40,641 nt of DNA from an uncultured Alphaproteobacteria bacterium (GCA_944391435.1 CALXTP010000020.1:65683-106323); one strand, 5' to 3'. Shown: positions 18,248-28,900, counted from the first letter of the stretch. Program-made: numbers and translations. Notes: generated by a model not told the origin, from the sequence alone.

Positions 18248-21200
18248 ATGAAAGATCCTAAATTTGTACATTTGCGTGTTCATACGGCTTATTCTTTGGC
18301 TGAGGGTGCAATAAAGCTTCCTGATTTAATCCATAGATTGCACGATATGGGAGTGCCGGCCGTTGCCGTGACGGATACGTCAAATATGTTTGGAGGCAAA
18401 GCTTTTTCAAAGTATGCTTCAGATGAAGGGATAAAGCCTATTTTAGGCTGTCAATTTTTACTAAGAAACTCTGATTCAGATGATTTAATGCGCTCCAAAG
18501 GCAGAGAACTTGAGCCTGATAAAATTGTATTGCTGGTTATGAATGCCGAAGGATATGGCAATATAATGAAATTGATGAAGCGCTTTTATTTGGATAATAC
18601 CGAAACAGGTTGGGTTCCGCAGCTGACAATGCAAAATTTGCAAGATTTTAATGCCGGGCTTATTGCCTTGACGGGAGGTGTGGATGGGACAATAGGCCGG
18701 TTGTTACTTGAAAACAGAAAAGAAGAGGCCGAAAATTTTGCGTTAAAACTTAAAGAGATTTTTCAAGACCGGCTGTATATGGAAATATCGCGTTTGGGTT
18801 TGGAAAAAGAGCGTTTAACAGAGGATAGCTTTATAGATATAGCCTATAAATATGATATTCCGCTGGTAGCTACCAATGAAGTGTTTTTTATGGATGAGGA
18901 TATGTATGAGGCTCATGATGCATTGGTATGTATAGCCGAGGGGGAGTATGTTGCAAATGAGAATCGGCGTAAGTTTTCCATTAATAACAGATTGCGTTCC
19001 GAAGATGAAATGGTTGCTTTATTTGCAGACCTTCCCGAGGCTGTTAATAATACGGTCAGAATAGCTAAGTTATGTAATTTTCTTTCTAAAAAGGTTAATC
19101 CTTTATTGCCTATTTTTGAATGTCCGGAAGGGAAAACGCAAGATGAGTTTATTACGGAGGAAGCTTATAAAGGGTTAGATGCCCGCATGAAAAAAGCTGT
19201 CTATTTTGAGGGTATGACAGATGAGCAAAAAGCAGAAATAGATGAAAAATATTATGCCCGTTTGGAGTATGAGCTAAGCGTTATAAAAAAAATGGGGTTT
19301 CCCGGATATTTTCTTATCGTTTCCGATTTTATTAAATGGTCAAAGGGACATGGCGTTCCGGTAGGTCCGGGACGTGGTTCCGGGGCCGGTTCTATTGTGG
19401 CGTGGTCTTTGAATGTTACGGAATTGGATCCGCTAAAACTGGATTTGCTGTTTGAACGTTTTTTAAATCCGGAACGTGTTAACATGCCGGACTTTGATGT
19501 CGATTTTTGCCAAGAGAATCGGTATAAGACTATTGAATATGTTCAAAGAAAATACGGTTTTGACCATGTGGCGCAAATTATTACCTATGGCAAGTTGCAA
19601 TCTAAGGCAGTTATTCGCGATGTGGCGCGTGTTTTGCAGATGCCTTATTCACAAGCGGATAAAATATCAAAAATGATACCTGCCGGCGCGCAAGGCAAGA
19701 ATCCGACGTTACCGGAAGCGTTGGAGCAGGTACCGGAATTGGAAGAAATGCGCAAAAACGATCCGCAAGTTAATAAATTGTTTGAAATTGCAATTAAACT
19801 GGAGGGTTTATACAGAAATTCCGGAATGCACGCTGCCGGCGTTGTTATCGGAGATCGCCCGTTGGAAGAATTGGTTCCTCTTTATAAAGATCCGCGAGCA
19901 GATATGCCGGTTACCATGTATGATATGAAGTTTGTGGAAGAAACAGGACTGATTAAATTTGACTTTTTGGGATTAAAAACATTAACGGTTATACAGCGAG
20001 CCGTAGACTGGATAAAAAAGGCTCAGGGAATAGATTTGGATATGGAAGCTGTGCCTTTAGATGATCCGGAAACGTACAAATTATTACAGGATGGTCGGAC
20101 AACTGCGGTGTTTCAGTTTGAATCGGCCGGGATGAAAGATGTTCATAAGCAAATTAAACCAGACAGATTTGAAGATTTGATAGCTATCGTGTCTTTGTAT
20201 CGTCCGGGGCCGATGGATAATATTCCAACATTTATCAAAAGAAAACATGGCGAGGAAGAAATACAATATTTGCATCCTAAATTAGAACCGATTTTGAAAG
20301 AAACTTACGGTATTATGGTTTATCAAGAGCAGGTTATGATGATTGCCCGAGAGCTGGGCGGTTATACAATGGGCGGTGCAGATAAGCTTAGAAAAGTAAT
20401 GGGTAAAAAAATGCGCGATGAAATCCCAAAGCAGCGCAAGATGTTTACCGAAGGTGCTATTAAAAACGGAATTGATGAAGATGTGGCTAAAAGTATTTTT
20501 GACCAGATGGAAAAATTTGCTTCGTACGGTTTTAATAAATCACATGCGGCGGCTTATTCTTTGGTGTCATATCAAACAGCTTATCTGAAAGCCCATTTTC
20601 CTGTTGAGTTTATGTGTGCGGTTATGGATTTGGATATTACCAACACGGATAAATTAGCCGGATTTAAGGCTGAATGTAAAGCGATGGGTATAGAAGTTTT
20701 AAAACCGGATATCAACGAATCTTTAGCTAAATTCAGTGTGCAGGACGGTAAGCTGCGATATGCTCTCGGAGCCATAAAAGGTGTGGGCGAAGCAAATATG
20801 AACGCTATTGTTGAAGAACGCAAAAAAGGCGGCAAGTTTAAAGATATGTCGGATTTTATAAATCGCGTGGACGCAAAGCAACTAAACAGAAAACAACTTG
20901 AACAGCTAATCAAAGCCGGGGCTTTTGATTGTTTGGAAAAAAGGAGAGGAAAACTGTACGCCAATATAGATTTAATTTTGAAAAATATTTCTTCGGCAAC
21001 GGAAATGAAAGTCAGTGCGCAATCATCGCTTTTTGGGGTGGAAGAATATTCATCTAAAGTTAAATTGTCAGATGCGCCGGATTGGCCGGATTTGGAAAAA
21101 TTAAGACTGGAAGCGGGAGCGATAGGTTTTTATTTGTCGGCACATCCGTTGGATGTTTATGCGGACAGTATGAAAAAACTGGGGGTAAGGTCGTGCCAAG

Positions 21201-21721
21201 AGGTTTTAGCGAACATAAGGGCAGGGGACAGCGTGAAGGCCAATATTGCGGGGTGTGTGGAGAATTTTCAAAGAAGGACCAGTAAAAATGGAAACAGATA
21301 TGCTTATGTTGTTATGTCTGATACAACAGGCAGTTTTGAAGGAATGTTGTTTTCTGATGGTTTGGCCAAGTACGGTGATGTAATCGTTTCCGGTGCCCCT
21401 TTGCTTGTAAAAGTAACGGTTAATCAACAATCTGAAGACGAAAAACCGCGGATAATGATTAACAGTGTAATGACTTTGGATGAGGCTATTGCCGAGCAGG
21501 CGAAAGGGCTAGTTATTTCTTTAGATAATATTGCGGCGGTTTCTGAGGTGCGTAAAGTTTTGTCCCGTGACAACCGCGGGGTTAATAAAGTTTATCTGGT
21601 GCCAGAGATTGATGACTGGGATGTGCGTATAGAGCTAAACGGCGGATATGCTTTTTCAGATAATTTAATGTTGACGAAGCTAAAGAATATACCAGGGGTA
21701 ACGTCCGTTAAGGAATTTTAG
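18248..21721 (+). CDS. dnaE: DNA polymerase III alpha subunit DnaE
   Basis: DnaE is the catalytic subunit of the replicative polymerase. The start at 18248 (MKDPKFVHLRVHTAYSLAEGAIK) has GGAG 6 bp upstream. A TTG at 18203 would add 15 non-conserved residues and lies within the -35 hexamer. The 1157-residue protein is the normal DnaE1 length. It has the N-terminal PHP domain (LRVHTAYSLAEG, VAVTDTSNMFG), GPGRGSGAGSIVAW, and the palm motif PDFDVDF at 414-420 with catalytic Asp417 and Asp419. The finger and thumb regions follow (SGMHAAGVVIGD, YGFNKSHAAAYSLVSYQTAYLKAHFPVEF). Near the C-terminus is a helix-hairpin-helix (ALGAIKGVGEANM) and then an OB-fold. A membrane-protein gene starts 11 bp later. 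Confidence 0.97.
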   Translation: MKDPKFVHLRVHTAYSLAEGAIKLPDLIHRLHDMGVPAVAVTDTSNMFGGKAFSKYASDEGIKPILGCQFLLRNSDSDDLMRSKGRELEPDKIVLLVMNAEGYGNIMKLMKRFYLDNTETGWVPQLTMQNLQDFNAGLIALTGGVDGTIGRLLLENRKEEAENFALKLKEIFQDRLYMEISRLGLEKERLTEDSFIDIAYKYDIPLVATNEVFFMDEDMYEAHDALVCIAEGEYVANENRRKFSINNRLRSEDEMVALFADLPEAVNNTVRIAKLCNFLSKKVNPLLPIFECPEGKTQDEFITEEAYKGLDARMKKAVYFEGMTDEQKAEIDEKYYARLEYELSVIKKMGFPGYFLIVSDFIKWSKGHGVPVGPGRGSGAGSIVAWSLNVTELDPLKLDLLFERFLNPERVNMPDFDVDFCQENRYKTIEYVQRKYGFDHVAQIITYGKLQSKAVIRDVARVLQMPYSQADKISKMIPAGAQGKNPTLPEALEQVPELEEMRKNDPQVNKLFEIAIKLEGLYRNSGMHAAGVVIGDRPLEELVPLYKDPRADMPVTMYDMKFVEETGLIKFDFLGLKTLTVIQRAVDWIKKAQGIDLDMEAVPLDDPETYKLLQDGRTTAVFQFESAGMKDVHKQIKPDRFEDLIAIVSLYRPGPMDNIPTFIKRKHGEEEIQYLHPKLEPILKETYGIMVYQEQVMMIARELGGYTMGGADKLRKVMGKKMRDEIPKQRKMFTEGAIKNGIDEDVAKSIFDQMEKFASYGFNKSHAAAYSLVSYQTAYLKAHFPVEFMCAVMDLDITNTDKLAGFKAECKAMGIEVLKPDINESLAKFSVQDGKLRYALGAIKGVGEANMNAIVEERKKGGKFKDMSDFINRVDAKQLNRKQLEQLIKAGAFDCLEKRRGKLYANIDLILKNISSATEMKVSAQSSLFGVEEYSSKVKLSDAPDWPDLEKLRLEAGAIGFYLSAHPLDVYADSMKKLGVRSCQEVLANIRAGDSVKANIAGCVENFQRRTSKNGNRYAYVVMSDTTGSFEGMLFSDGLAKYGDVIVSGAPLLVKVTVNQQSEDEKPRIMINSVMTLDEAIAEQAKGLVISLDNIAAVSEVRKVLSRDNRGVNKVYLVPEIDDWDVRIELNGGYAFSDNLMLTKLKNIPGVTSVKEF

Positions 21722-21732
21722 GAGATTGCAAG

Positions 21733-22533
21733 ATGATGAAAAATACAGCAGATTCAGACAAGGGCGTAGTTATACCGTTTGTGGACGGTTTTGTTTATCC
21801 AATAAAAAAGATAAGTGCAAATTTCAGGGGCTTTTGTATGCTTACCGCTGTTATGGCTTTGGGTAATGCGCTAATTGCGTTGTTATGCGGGAGAGGCTTC
21901 TTTTGTGGAAGGGCAATGGAAATGAGTGGATTCTATTGTTCAATAGGTTTGGCGAATTTGCTTGTATCTGTCATAGCACTTTTGTTTGGAATTGCCATGT
22001 ATGCCAATCGGTGGTTTCAAATAAGTGAAAGCGGAGAGAAAATTGATTTTAAGGTTAAACGTAGCGATATTGTTATGTTGGGTTTTGTGGTGGCATATTT
22101 TGCCTTATGGGGAGGAATCGGCATTGGAGCTTATGTTTTGAATGTTCGGAAGGCTTCTGCAAATTTTTATGAGGAAGTTATTTTCTTTTTGCTGGTTTCT
22201 TTGTGTATGCTTGCTGCGGGGTGGTTGTTGCTTAATTATGTATTGCTTATTTTGAAACTACAGGGGAAAAAATGGTTGCTTTTGGGGCAGACATTTTGGC
22301 CGTTGTTTGATAATATTCATAAGATTTTTGTTTGGTTTTTGTTTTTTTTCTTGATTTTGGCATATTTGCTCAGAAATGTTTTGTCTTTTTTCGGGACTGA
22401 TAAATTTTTATTTTCCGCTTTATCCAATTTGGCGGGTGAATTTTGTTTTTATTTTATAATTTATCTGACTGTTGCCGTATTTGTGTCGTCTATGGCTTAT
22501 CAGGCGCAGTATATTTTTAATAACAAAGGTTAA
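21733..22533 (+). CDS. Polytopic membrane protein, 266 residues, unknown
   Basis: Not recognised as a named family. The start at 21733 (or the adjacent ATG at 21736) has AGGAG upstream, overlapping the end of dnaE. The protein has about six hydrophobic segments, roughly residues 33-52, 70-92, 115-136, 150-178, 200-222 and 236-258. There is a short cytoplasmic N-terminus and a charged loop ISESGEKIDFKVKRSD. Several Cys residues occur near membrane segment 1 (CGRGFFCGRAMEMSGFYC). Translation is probably coupled to dnaE. The 3' end overlaps sufD (convergent) by 4 bp. Nothing links it to replication beyond the position. Confidence 0.75.
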   Translation: MMKNTADSDKGVVIPFVDGFVYPIKKISANFRGFCMLTAVMALGNALIALLCGRGFFCGRAMEMSGFYCSIGLANLLVSVIALLFGIAMYANRWFQISESGEKIDFKVKRSDIVMLGFVVAYFALWGGIGIGAYVLNVRKASANFYEEVIFFLLVSLCMLAAGWLLLNYVLLILKLQGKKWLLLGQTFWPLFDNIHKIFVWFLFFFLILAYLLRNVLSFFGTDKFLFSALSNLAGEFCFYFIIYLTVAVFVSSMAYQAQYIFNNKG

Positions 22534-23768
22534 TAGAAATATTTGTTTTGAATTTTTTCGTTGGGGATAAGCGCGAAAATTTCGTTCAAATGAGCTTCTG
22601 TTAAAATCTTGATGGCTTCTTTTTTACTAATGCCGCGAGATATTAAATAGAATAACTGGTCTTTATTTATTTCACCGCAGCTTGCCCCATGTGAACATTT
22701 TACGTCATCTGCGAAAATTTCCAATTCCGGTTTGCAATTTAAATTTGCATTATCGTTGAGATATAGAGCTTTATGCAATTGTGTGCCGCATGTTTTATCA
22801 GCGTGTGGTGCTATATGTATTTTACCTTGGAAAACAGCAGAAGAGTTTTCTTCCAAAACACCTTTTACATATTGGGAGGAAGTCGTATTTTGCGATAAGT
22901 GATTTATGTTTGTTGTTATATCGTTTAAACACTCTTTTTTGGCCGTATAAGCGGCATATATTTCTGCATTTGCTGATGGCCCTTCCAAGTTGATTAAATT
23001 TTCGTGGCGGCTGATTTTTGCCCCGGATGCTTTATAGTATTGGTGATATGTGCCGCTTTTTTGTATTTTTGCGGCATTAAGGGCTATGTGATAAGCTGAA
23101 TGTGATTCTTTTTGTATAATGTAGTGATTTAATTTTCCGCCCTCTTTTATATAAATTTCATTGACGATATTGTTAAAATAGGTAGCATCCGAATCCGCGG
23201 TATAGTTTTCTACAATTTCAATATCCGCGCCTTTTTCTATTATAAAAATATTGTGCAGGTGTATTTGTCTTCCGTCTGGGCTGTGAGCATTATAATTAAT
23301 TGTTAAAGGTTTGGCAATTTTTGCTGCTTTTTCTACGCAAATGCATAGACCTTCTTCTAGATAAAAACCGTTTAGTGCTGCAAAAGGATGTTTGTCGGCA
23401 TCATAAGCGTGTCCGATGTATGATGTGTATTCTTTATTGTACAAAGCAAGCGGTAGCGGTGTTATGTTTAATCCCGGAGGCGTGTTAAAGTCTTCTATAT
23501 GAAGCTTGCCGTTGCAGAAAAAGATGTTGAGCGCAAAAGAATCGTCCTTTTCAGTCTGGCAATGACAATGATTGCAGAGGTCATTGTGTTCCAAGGTTAA
23601 TTTTTGGTTTAAAATCGGGCGAATATCTGTGTATTTCCATGCCTCACTTTTTAGTGTCGGATAACCTTTTTTAGTGAGGGACAACAATGATTGTTGCCGG
23701 AAAGCGTACACAGACGGCCTGTCGCTTAGAAACATGTTTGCATTTTGTATAAGCGGCAAATCGTTCAT
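22530..23768 (-). CDS. sufD: Fe-S cluster assembly protein SufD
   Basis: SufD is part of the SufBC2D scaffold that builds iron-sulfur clusters under oxidative or iron-poor conditions. The 412-residue protein begins with the typical GYPTLKSEAWKYTDIRPIL. The right-handed beta-helix core follows, and it ends with CSHGASCGEINKDQLFYLISRGISKKEAIKILTEAHLNEIF, in which the conserved DDVKCSHGA block holds the His thought to take part in cluster formation. It overlaps sufC by 4 bp, so the two are translationally coupled. Unusually, no sufB, sufS or sufE gene lies next to it in this window. Confidence 0.95.
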   Translation of the reverse strand: MNDLPLIQNANMFLSDRPSVYAFRQQSLLSLTKKGYPTLKSEAWKYTDIRPILNQKLTLEHNDLCNHCHCQTEKDDSFALNIFFCNGKLHIEDFNTPPGLNITPLPLALYNKEYTSYIGHAYDADKHPFAALNGFYLEEGLCICVEKAAKIAKPLTINYNAHSPDGRQIHLHNIFIIEKGADIEIVENYTADSDATYFNNIVNEIYIKEGGKLNHYIIQKESHSAYHIALNAAKIQKSGTYHQYYKASGAKISRHENLINLEGPSANAEIYAAYTAKKECLNDITTNINHLSQNTTSSQYVKGVLEENSSAVFQGKIHIAPHADKTCGTQLHKALYLNDNANLNCKPELEIFADDVKCSHGASCGEINKDQLFYLISRGISKKEAIKILTEAHLNEIFALIPNEKIQNKYFY

Positions 23769-24529
23769 TGTTTATCCTTTGTAAGAAAGGAGGCGTAGCC
23801 ACTTTTTTCTATTTGGGCAGCTAAAGATTTATCTCCAGTCTTGATTATTTTACCATCTGCGAAAATGTGGACAATGTCAGGCACAATATCTTCCAGCAAA
23901 CGTTGATAATGGGTTATGACGAGAAAAGCATTATCCTGTGTGTGTAAGGAGTTTACGCCTTCTGCCACTATCTTGAGGGCGTCAACGTCCAGACCGGAAT
24001 CTATCTCATCTAAAATACAAAAATCTGGTTTTAAAAGAGACATTTGTAATGTTTCAAAACGTTTTTTTTCGCCACCGGAAAAACCAACATTGACGAATCT
24101 TTTGAGAAACTCCGGCTTAATTCCCAATTTTTCTGCTTCGCTGCGGAGAAGCTTCATAAAATTTATTGTATCAAGCTCTTCCTGTTTTCGGTGTTTTAAA
24201 ACGGAATTCAGAGATTGTTTCAAAAAGTTTGATACAATTACGCCGGGAATTTCAACTGGCGACTGCATGGATAAGAACAAACCGTTTCTGGCTCGCTCTT
24301 CCGCCGGCATGGAAAGCAGGTCTTGTCCCTTGAAAAGGATTGTTCCTGATGTTACTTCATAACCATCTTTTCCGCAAAGAACGTATGATAAGGATGATTT
24401 TCCGGCACCGTTAGGCCCCATTAACGCGTGAATTTCGCCTCTGTTAATGGTTAGATTCAACCCTTTTATTATTTCTTTATCCTGGACACGTGCGTGCAGG
24501 TCTTTTATTTCCAATAAAGGCGTTGCCAT
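23765..24529 (-). CDS. sufC: Fe-S cluster assembly ATPase SufC
   Basis: SufC is the ABC-type ATPase that drives conformational change in the SufBCD scaffold. The 254-residue protein has Walker A GPNGAGKSS (residues 38-46), a Q-loop SMQSPVEIPGV typical of SufC, the signature FSGGEKKRFE, and Walker B FCILDEIDSGLD, followed by the switch His in LVITHYQRLL. It lies 9 bp downstream of secA on the same strand, so it is probably read from the secA transcript, which is not a usual place for suf genes. Confidence 0.96.
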   Translation of the reverse strand: MATPLLEIKDLHARVQDKEIIKGLNLTINRGEIHALMGPNGAGKSSLSYVLCGKDGYEVTSGTILFKGQDLLSMPAEERARNGLFLSMQSPVEIPGVIVSNFLKQSLNSVLKHRKQEELDTINFMKLLRSEAEKLGIKPEFLKRFVNVGFSGGEKKRFETLQMSLLKPDFCILDEIDSGLDVDALKIVAEGVNSLHTQDNAFLVITHYQRLLEDIVPDIVHIFADGKIIKTGDKSLAAQIEKSGYASFLTKDKQ

Positions 24530-24538
24530 GAGTTTTTC

Positions 24539-27223
24539 CTATGCTACTTTTCCGTGACAATGTTTGTATTTTTTGCCGCTTCCACAAGGGCAGGGGCTGT
24601 TGCGCGGAATGTTTTTCCATTCCGGATGTTCAATAATCGTTGCAGATTGTTGTTCTTCTCCTTTTTCATTTAGAGATTCGTGAAAAGCATTCATTTTTTG
24701 ATTTTGGCGGCGTTGTTCCTGTTCTTTTACGTCTTGATCACTGCTTTGCTGGATAACCGTGCGGCATACTAATACGGTTACTTTTTCTTTTAGCAAATCC
24801 AACATGTCAGAGAACATATTAAAGGCTTCTCTTTTGTATTCGTTCAGCGGGTCTTTTTGCCCATAGGCGCGCAGACCAATTGTGTGGCGCATCAAATCCA
24901 AAGTGGCAATATGGTCTTTCCATAATTGGTCAAGAGTTTGCAACATGATGCTTTTTTCTACCAGGCGGATAATGCTTTCCGGAACAGAAGCGTTTTTGGC
25001 CGTAATCTGTGTGTCAATTTCTTTTAGCAATTGCTCTGTCATATCTATGCTGTCAATGCCTTTTTGTTGTGCGAGCTCCTCAACCGGTAAATTTAATCCT
25101 GTTATGTTGAATAAATCCTGTTTTAATTTAGGCAAATCCCATTCATCGGAACTTGTTCCGGCCGGTATACAACTGCCAATTAGCGCAGCGAGATAGTCAT
25201 GACGCATGTCCAAAATTGTTTCGGATATGTCGTCAGAGGACATTAGTTCTTTGCGCTGTTCATAAATAACCTTGCGTTGTTCGTTCATGACATCGTCATA
25301 TTTGAGCAAGTTTTTACGAATATCAAAATTTCTTTCTTCTACTTTTTGTTGAGCTTTTTCAAGAGCTTTGCTGATGAATGGATGAACGAGAGCTTCACCT
25401 TCGGGGAGCCCCAACCGGCGCAAAACTTCTGACATGCGTTCTGAGCCAAAAATCCTCATTAAGTCGTCTTCCAGTGAAAGGAAGAATTTTGAAGTGCCGG
25501 GGTCACCCTGACGACCCGAACGGCCTCGTAATTGGTTATCAATACGACGGCTTTCGTGTCTTTCGGTGCCGAGGATGTATAAACCGCCAGCTTTGAGGAC
25601 TTTTTCTTTATTTTCTGCTATGTCTTTTTTGATTTCTTCTTTTATTTCGGCTATTTCTTCTTCTGTTTCATTGCCGGTTAATCTTTTTTTCAATGCAACA
25701 TCCGGATTTCCGCCGAGTTGAATATCTGTTCCTCGTCCGGCCATGTTTGTGGCAATCGTTACGGCACCGTATCTGCCGGCTTCAGCAACAATTGCAGCTT
25801 CCCGTTCGTGATGTTTGGCGTTTAATACCTCAAATTGTATATCTGTTTGATTTTTCAACATCTTTGCGATGATTTCGGATTTTTCTACAGATGTCGTTCC
25901 AACCAGAACAGGCTGCCCTTTGGCATGGCATTCTTTTATGGTATCAATAATGGCTTTGTATTTCTCTTTTTCGGTACGGTAAATGCAGTCGTGTTCATCT
26001 TTTCTGATAACCGGACGGTTAGTCGGGATTTCAACGCAGGTTAGATTGTAAATGTCGCTGAATTCTGTTTCTTCTGTCATTGCCGTGCCTGTCATACCGG
26101 CTAATTTGGGGTACAGGCGGAAATAATTTTGGAAAGTGATGGATGCCAATGTCTGGTTTTCTGACTGAATATCTACATGCTCTTTTGCTTCCAATGCCTG
26201 GTGCAGGCCGTCACTATAGCGTCTGCCCTCCATAATTCGGCCGGTAAATTCGTCAATTATCAGCACTTTGCCGTCACGAACGAGATAATCTACATCTTTG
26301 GTGAACATAATGTTTGCACGCAAGGCCTGATTTACATGATTAACAAGCTGAACATTTTTTATGTCGTATAATCCACCTTCAACTATCAATCCTGCTTTCT
26401 TTAGTAATTGTTCAACGTGCTCCATTCCTGCTTCGGTTAATGTTACATTTTTGGCTTTTTCGTCTTTTTCATAGTCGGATGGGGTTAGTTGTTTAATGAC
26501 TTCGTTTACCAAAATGTATTTTTCTGAGGAGTCTTCAGCGGCTCCGGAGATTATCAGAGGCGTTCTTGCCTCATCTATCAATATGGAATCGACTTCATCA
26601 ACGATGGCGTAATTAAAGTCGCGTTGAACGCGTTCGCTTAAAGAAAATTTCATATTGTCGCGAAGATAGTCAAAACCAAGCTCGTTGTTTGTTGCATAAG
26701 TGATGTCGGCATCATAAGCCGCTTTGCGCTGTTCATCGTTTTTTTCATGGACGATGTAGTCAACGGTTAAGCCGAGAAAACGGTATACCTGCCCCATCCA
26801 TTCGGCGTCACGTTTGGCAAGATAATCGTTTACGGTGACAACATGTACACCTTTTTGTTCAATGGCGTTTAAATAAGCGGCCAAGGTGGCAACCAAGGTT
26901 TTACCTTCACCGGTTTTCATTTCGGCGATCATGCCTTTGTGCAAGACAATACCTCCAATCAGCTGGACGTCATAATGGCGTTGTCCAAGGGTTCTCTTGG
27001 CAGCTTCGCGGACTGCTGCAAAGGCTTCCGGCAAAATATCGTCCAGCGTTTCACCTTCTTTTATTCGTGAACGGAATTCCAAAGTTTTGTTTTTAAGTTC
27101 TTCGTCTGTTAGGTTTATAAAATCTTTTTCCAATGCGTTGATTTGTTCTACAATTTTATATTGTTTTTTTACAAAACGATTGTTGGCTGTGCCGAAAATT
27201 TTGCGAGCGATATCTGTTAACAT
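24539..27223 (-). CDS. secA: Preprotein translocase ATPase SecA
   Basis: SecA is the motor that pushes preproteins through SecYEG. The second ATG (27223, [11 protein letters not shown]) is preferred because AAGG is 9 bp upstream of it and only 3 bp before the ATG at 27229. The protein of 894 residues is normal in length. Walker A MKTGEGKT lies near residues 104-110, [19 protein letters not shown] is the DEAD-like Walker B, and [35 protein letters not shown] and [12 protein letters not shown] are the helicase blocks. The C-terminal zinc finger [17 protein letters not shown] binds SecB, which is encoded 5 kb away at 29433. A parvulin-type foldase gene is divergent, a pairing seen in other Alphaproteobacteria. 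Confidence 0.98.
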   Translation of the reverse strand: MLTDIARKIFGTANNRFVKKQYKIVEQINALEKDFINLTDEELKNKTLEFRSRIKEGETLDDILPEAFAAVREAAKRTLGQRHYDVQLIGGIVLHKGMIAEMKTGEGKTLVATLAAYLNAIEQKGVHVVTVNDYLAKRDAEWMGQVYRFLGLTVDYIVHEKNDEQRKAAYDADITYATNNELGFDYLRDNMKFSLSERVQRDFNYAIVDEVDSILIDEARTPLIISGAAEDSSEKYILVNEVIKQLTPSDYEKDEKAKNVTLTEAGMEHVEQLLKKAGLIVEGGLYDIKNVQLVNHVNQALRANIMFTKDVDYLVRDGKVLIIDEFTGRIMEGRRYSDGLHQALEAKEHVDIQSENQTLASITFQNYFRLYPKLAGMTGTAMTEETEFSDIYNLTCVEIPTNRPVIRKDEHDCIYRTEKEKYKAIIDTIKECHAKGQPVLVGTTSVEKSEIIAKMLKNQTDIQFEVLNAKHHEREAAIVAEAGRYGAVTIATNMAGRGTDIQLGGNPDVALKKRLTGNETEEEIAEIKEEIKKDIAENKEKVLKAGGLYILGTERHESRRIDNQLRGRSGRQGDPGTSKFFLSLEDDLMRIFGSERMSEVLRRLGLPEGEALVHPFISKALEKAQQKVEERNFDIRKNLLKYDDVMNEQRKVIYEQRKELMSSDDISETILDMRHDYLAALIGSCIPAGTSSDEWDLPKLKQDLFNITGLNLPVEELAQQKGIDSIDMTEQLLKEIDTQITAKNASVPESIIRLVEKSIMLQTLDQLWKDHIATLDLMRHTIGLRAYGQKDPLNEYKREAFNMFSDMLDLLKEKVTVLVCRTVIQQSSDQDVKEQEQRRQNQKMNAFHESLNEKGEEQQSATIIEHPEWKNIPRNSPCPCGSGKKYKHCHGKVA

Positions 27224-27396
27224 TATCATATACCTTAGTGTTCATATTCGTTTAGCTACATTTAGTGTTTATAATGAATAAAGTCAATACTATCAACAGA
27301 AGTTATAAACGCTAAACAAAAAATACTTGGAATATTTTAGAAATAAGTTTATATGATTAAACGAGTATAAGTAAACTTTTTATTTTGGAGGCTTTT

Positions 27397-28245
27397 ATGA
27401 AAAAGAAAATCTTAGGTTTTACGATTTCTGCCGTTGCCGTAATCGTGGTGGCCGTGGCTTCTTTTGTGTCGTTTAAAGTATATAATGCCAATGCCGGTGC
27501 AGACAAGGGCGTTGCGGCAAAAGTTAACGGTGAAATTATTTATGTTAATGATTTGAAACAGAGCTATGCCGATCATCCGCAGATTCAAAACAGAGTACCT
27601 TTTGAGGAATTTTATGCGAAGACGCTAGATGTGTTTGTAAACAGCAAGCTGGTATATCAGGCTGCTCAAAAAGCTAAAATTGAAGAAACACCAGAATATC
27701 AAAGACAACTCGTTACTGCGAAAGAAGATCTGGCGCGTAAGCTGTATCTTGAAAAAGTGGTAGATGAACAAGTCAATGACAAAGCTATTCAGGATTTATA
27801 TGATGAATATAAAGCTAAATTTGAGAGCCAAAAAGAAATTAAGGCAAAGCATATCTTGGTTGATTCGGAAGACAAAGCCGAAGAAGTCATCAATAAGTTG
27901 AAGAAAGGCGAAGATTTTGTAAAATTGGCTAATGAATATTCAAAAGATCAGGTTGAATTGGGCTATTTTACCGAAGATATGATGGTTCCGGAATTTTCAA
28001 AGGCTGCGTTCAGCATGGATAAAGGCGAATTTTCCAAAAAGCCGGTGAAAACGGAATTTGGCTGGCATGTTATTTTAGTTGAGGATGTTCGGGCGTCTAA
28101 ACCTTTGGAACTTAAGGACGTTGAGCCTCAGCTGAGAAATATGGTAACACAGCAGGTTATTGCAAAAACTTTTGAGAATTTGCATAATGATTCAAAAATT
28201 GAAAAGTTCAATTTGGATGGAAATCCTATTCCTGATAAAAAATAA
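27397..28245 (+). CDS. Parvulin-type peptidyl-prolyl cis-trans isomerase, exported
   Basis: This is an exported folding helper of the PrsA/SurA class. The start at 27397 (MKKKILGFTIS) has GGAG 6 bp upstream. Residues 1-36 form a signal peptide or anchor (FTISAVAVIVVAVASFVSF, possible cleavage after NANA). A SurA-like N-terminal helical region follows (AAKVNGEIIYVNDLKQSY, FVNSKLVYQAAQKAKIEETPEYQ). The parvulin domain lies at about residues 148-240: IKAKHILVDSEDKAEEVINKLKKGEDFVKLANEYSKDQ, LGYFTEDMMVPEFSKAAFSMDKGEFS, TEFGWHVILVED. The 282-residue length fits. It is divergent from secA and followed by a terminator. It probably helps outer-membrane proteins fold in the periplasm. Confidence 0.92.
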   Translation: MKKKILGFTISAVAVIVVAVASFVSFKVYNANAGADKGVAAKVNGEIIYVNDLKQSYADHPQIQNRVPFEEFYAKTLDVFVNSKLVYQAAQKAKIEETPEYQRQLVTAKEDLARKLYLEKVVDEQVNDKAIQDLYDEYKAKFESQKEIKAKHILVDSEDKAEEVINKLKKGEDFVKLANEYSKDQVELGYFTEDMMVPEFSKAAFSMDKGEFSKKPVKTEFGWHVILVEDVRASKPLELKDVEPQLRNMVTQQVIAKTFENLHNDSKIEKFNLDGNPIPDKK

Positions 28246-28267
28246 GATGATAACTCTGTAAAAAAAT

Positions 28268-28294
28268 ACCCTCCGTTGCGGAGGGTGTTTTTTT
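28268..28294. terminator. Bidirectional terminator between the parvulin gene and carD
   Basis: An 8-bp stem (ACCCTCCG/CGGAGGGT) with a 3-base loop is followed on the plus strand by GTTTTTTT. On the minus strand it runs into the complement of AAAAAA (28261-28266), so it can serve both convergent genes. Confidence 0.88.
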
Positions 28295-28314
28295 GTTTGA
28301 AGCAGCTAAGATTG

Positions 28315-28818
28315 TTAACGCAGCGCTATTGTTTCCAAAAGCTTTTTGTTTGCTTCTTCTATTGAAATGTTGTCAAAAATGGCGACTTCACTAGCCAAGC
28401 GTTCCAAAGCGTGTTCGTAAATTTGACGTTCGCTGTAGGATTGTTCGGCTAAATTTTCACTGCGGTGAAGATCCCGAATGACTTCTGCGACAGCAATAGG
28501 GTTGCCAGAATTGATTTTATTTTCATATTCCTGGGCGCGTCTGGACCACATTACTTTTTTGACTCTCGGTTTTCCTTTTAAGGTGGCAAGAGCTTCTTTC
28601 ATAGTGTTTTCGTCGGAAATTTTGCGAATGCCGACTTGATCCAGCTTTGCCATAGGAACTCTCAGTGTCATTTTATCTTTATCAAAATTGACAACTAAAA
28701 GCTCAAGCTCGTGCCCGGCGATATTTTGTTTGGTAATGTTAGTTACCTTTCCTACCCCTTGGGTCGGGTAGACGACATATTCACCGGAGCTGAATGTTAC
28801 AGCTGAATTTTTTTTCAT
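28315..28818 (-). CDS. CarD/CdnL family transcriptional regulator
   Basis: CarD-type proteins bind the RNA polymerase beta subunit and stabilise open complexes, especially at rRNA and other weak promoters. The 167-residue protein has the N-terminal RNAP-interaction (Tudor-like) domain FSSGEYVVYPTQGVGKVTNITKQNIAGHELELLVVNFDKDKMTLRVPMAKL. The C-terminal helical DNA-contact domain follows, with the conserved WSRRAQEYENKINSGNPIAVAEVIRDLHR and SERQIYEHALERLASEVA. A perfect AGGAGGT ribosome site lies 9 bp before the start. Phased A-tracts lie upstream (28901-28944), perhaps helping a promoter with a weak -35 element. Confidence 0.95.
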   Translation of the reverse strand: MKKNSAVTFSSGEYVVYPTQGVGKVTNITKQNIAGHELELLVVNFDKDKMTLRVPMAKLDQVGIRKISDENTMKEALATLKGKPRVKKVMWSRRAQEYENKINSGNPIAVAEVIRDLHRSENLAEQSYSERQIYEHALERLASEVAIFDNISIEEANKKLLETIALR

Positions 28819-28900
28819 ATTGATTTGACCTCCTAGGGATTGTTTGTGTTTTTTCTGAAAACGTGTAGACTATATCATATTTTTTGAGATAAATCTATAC

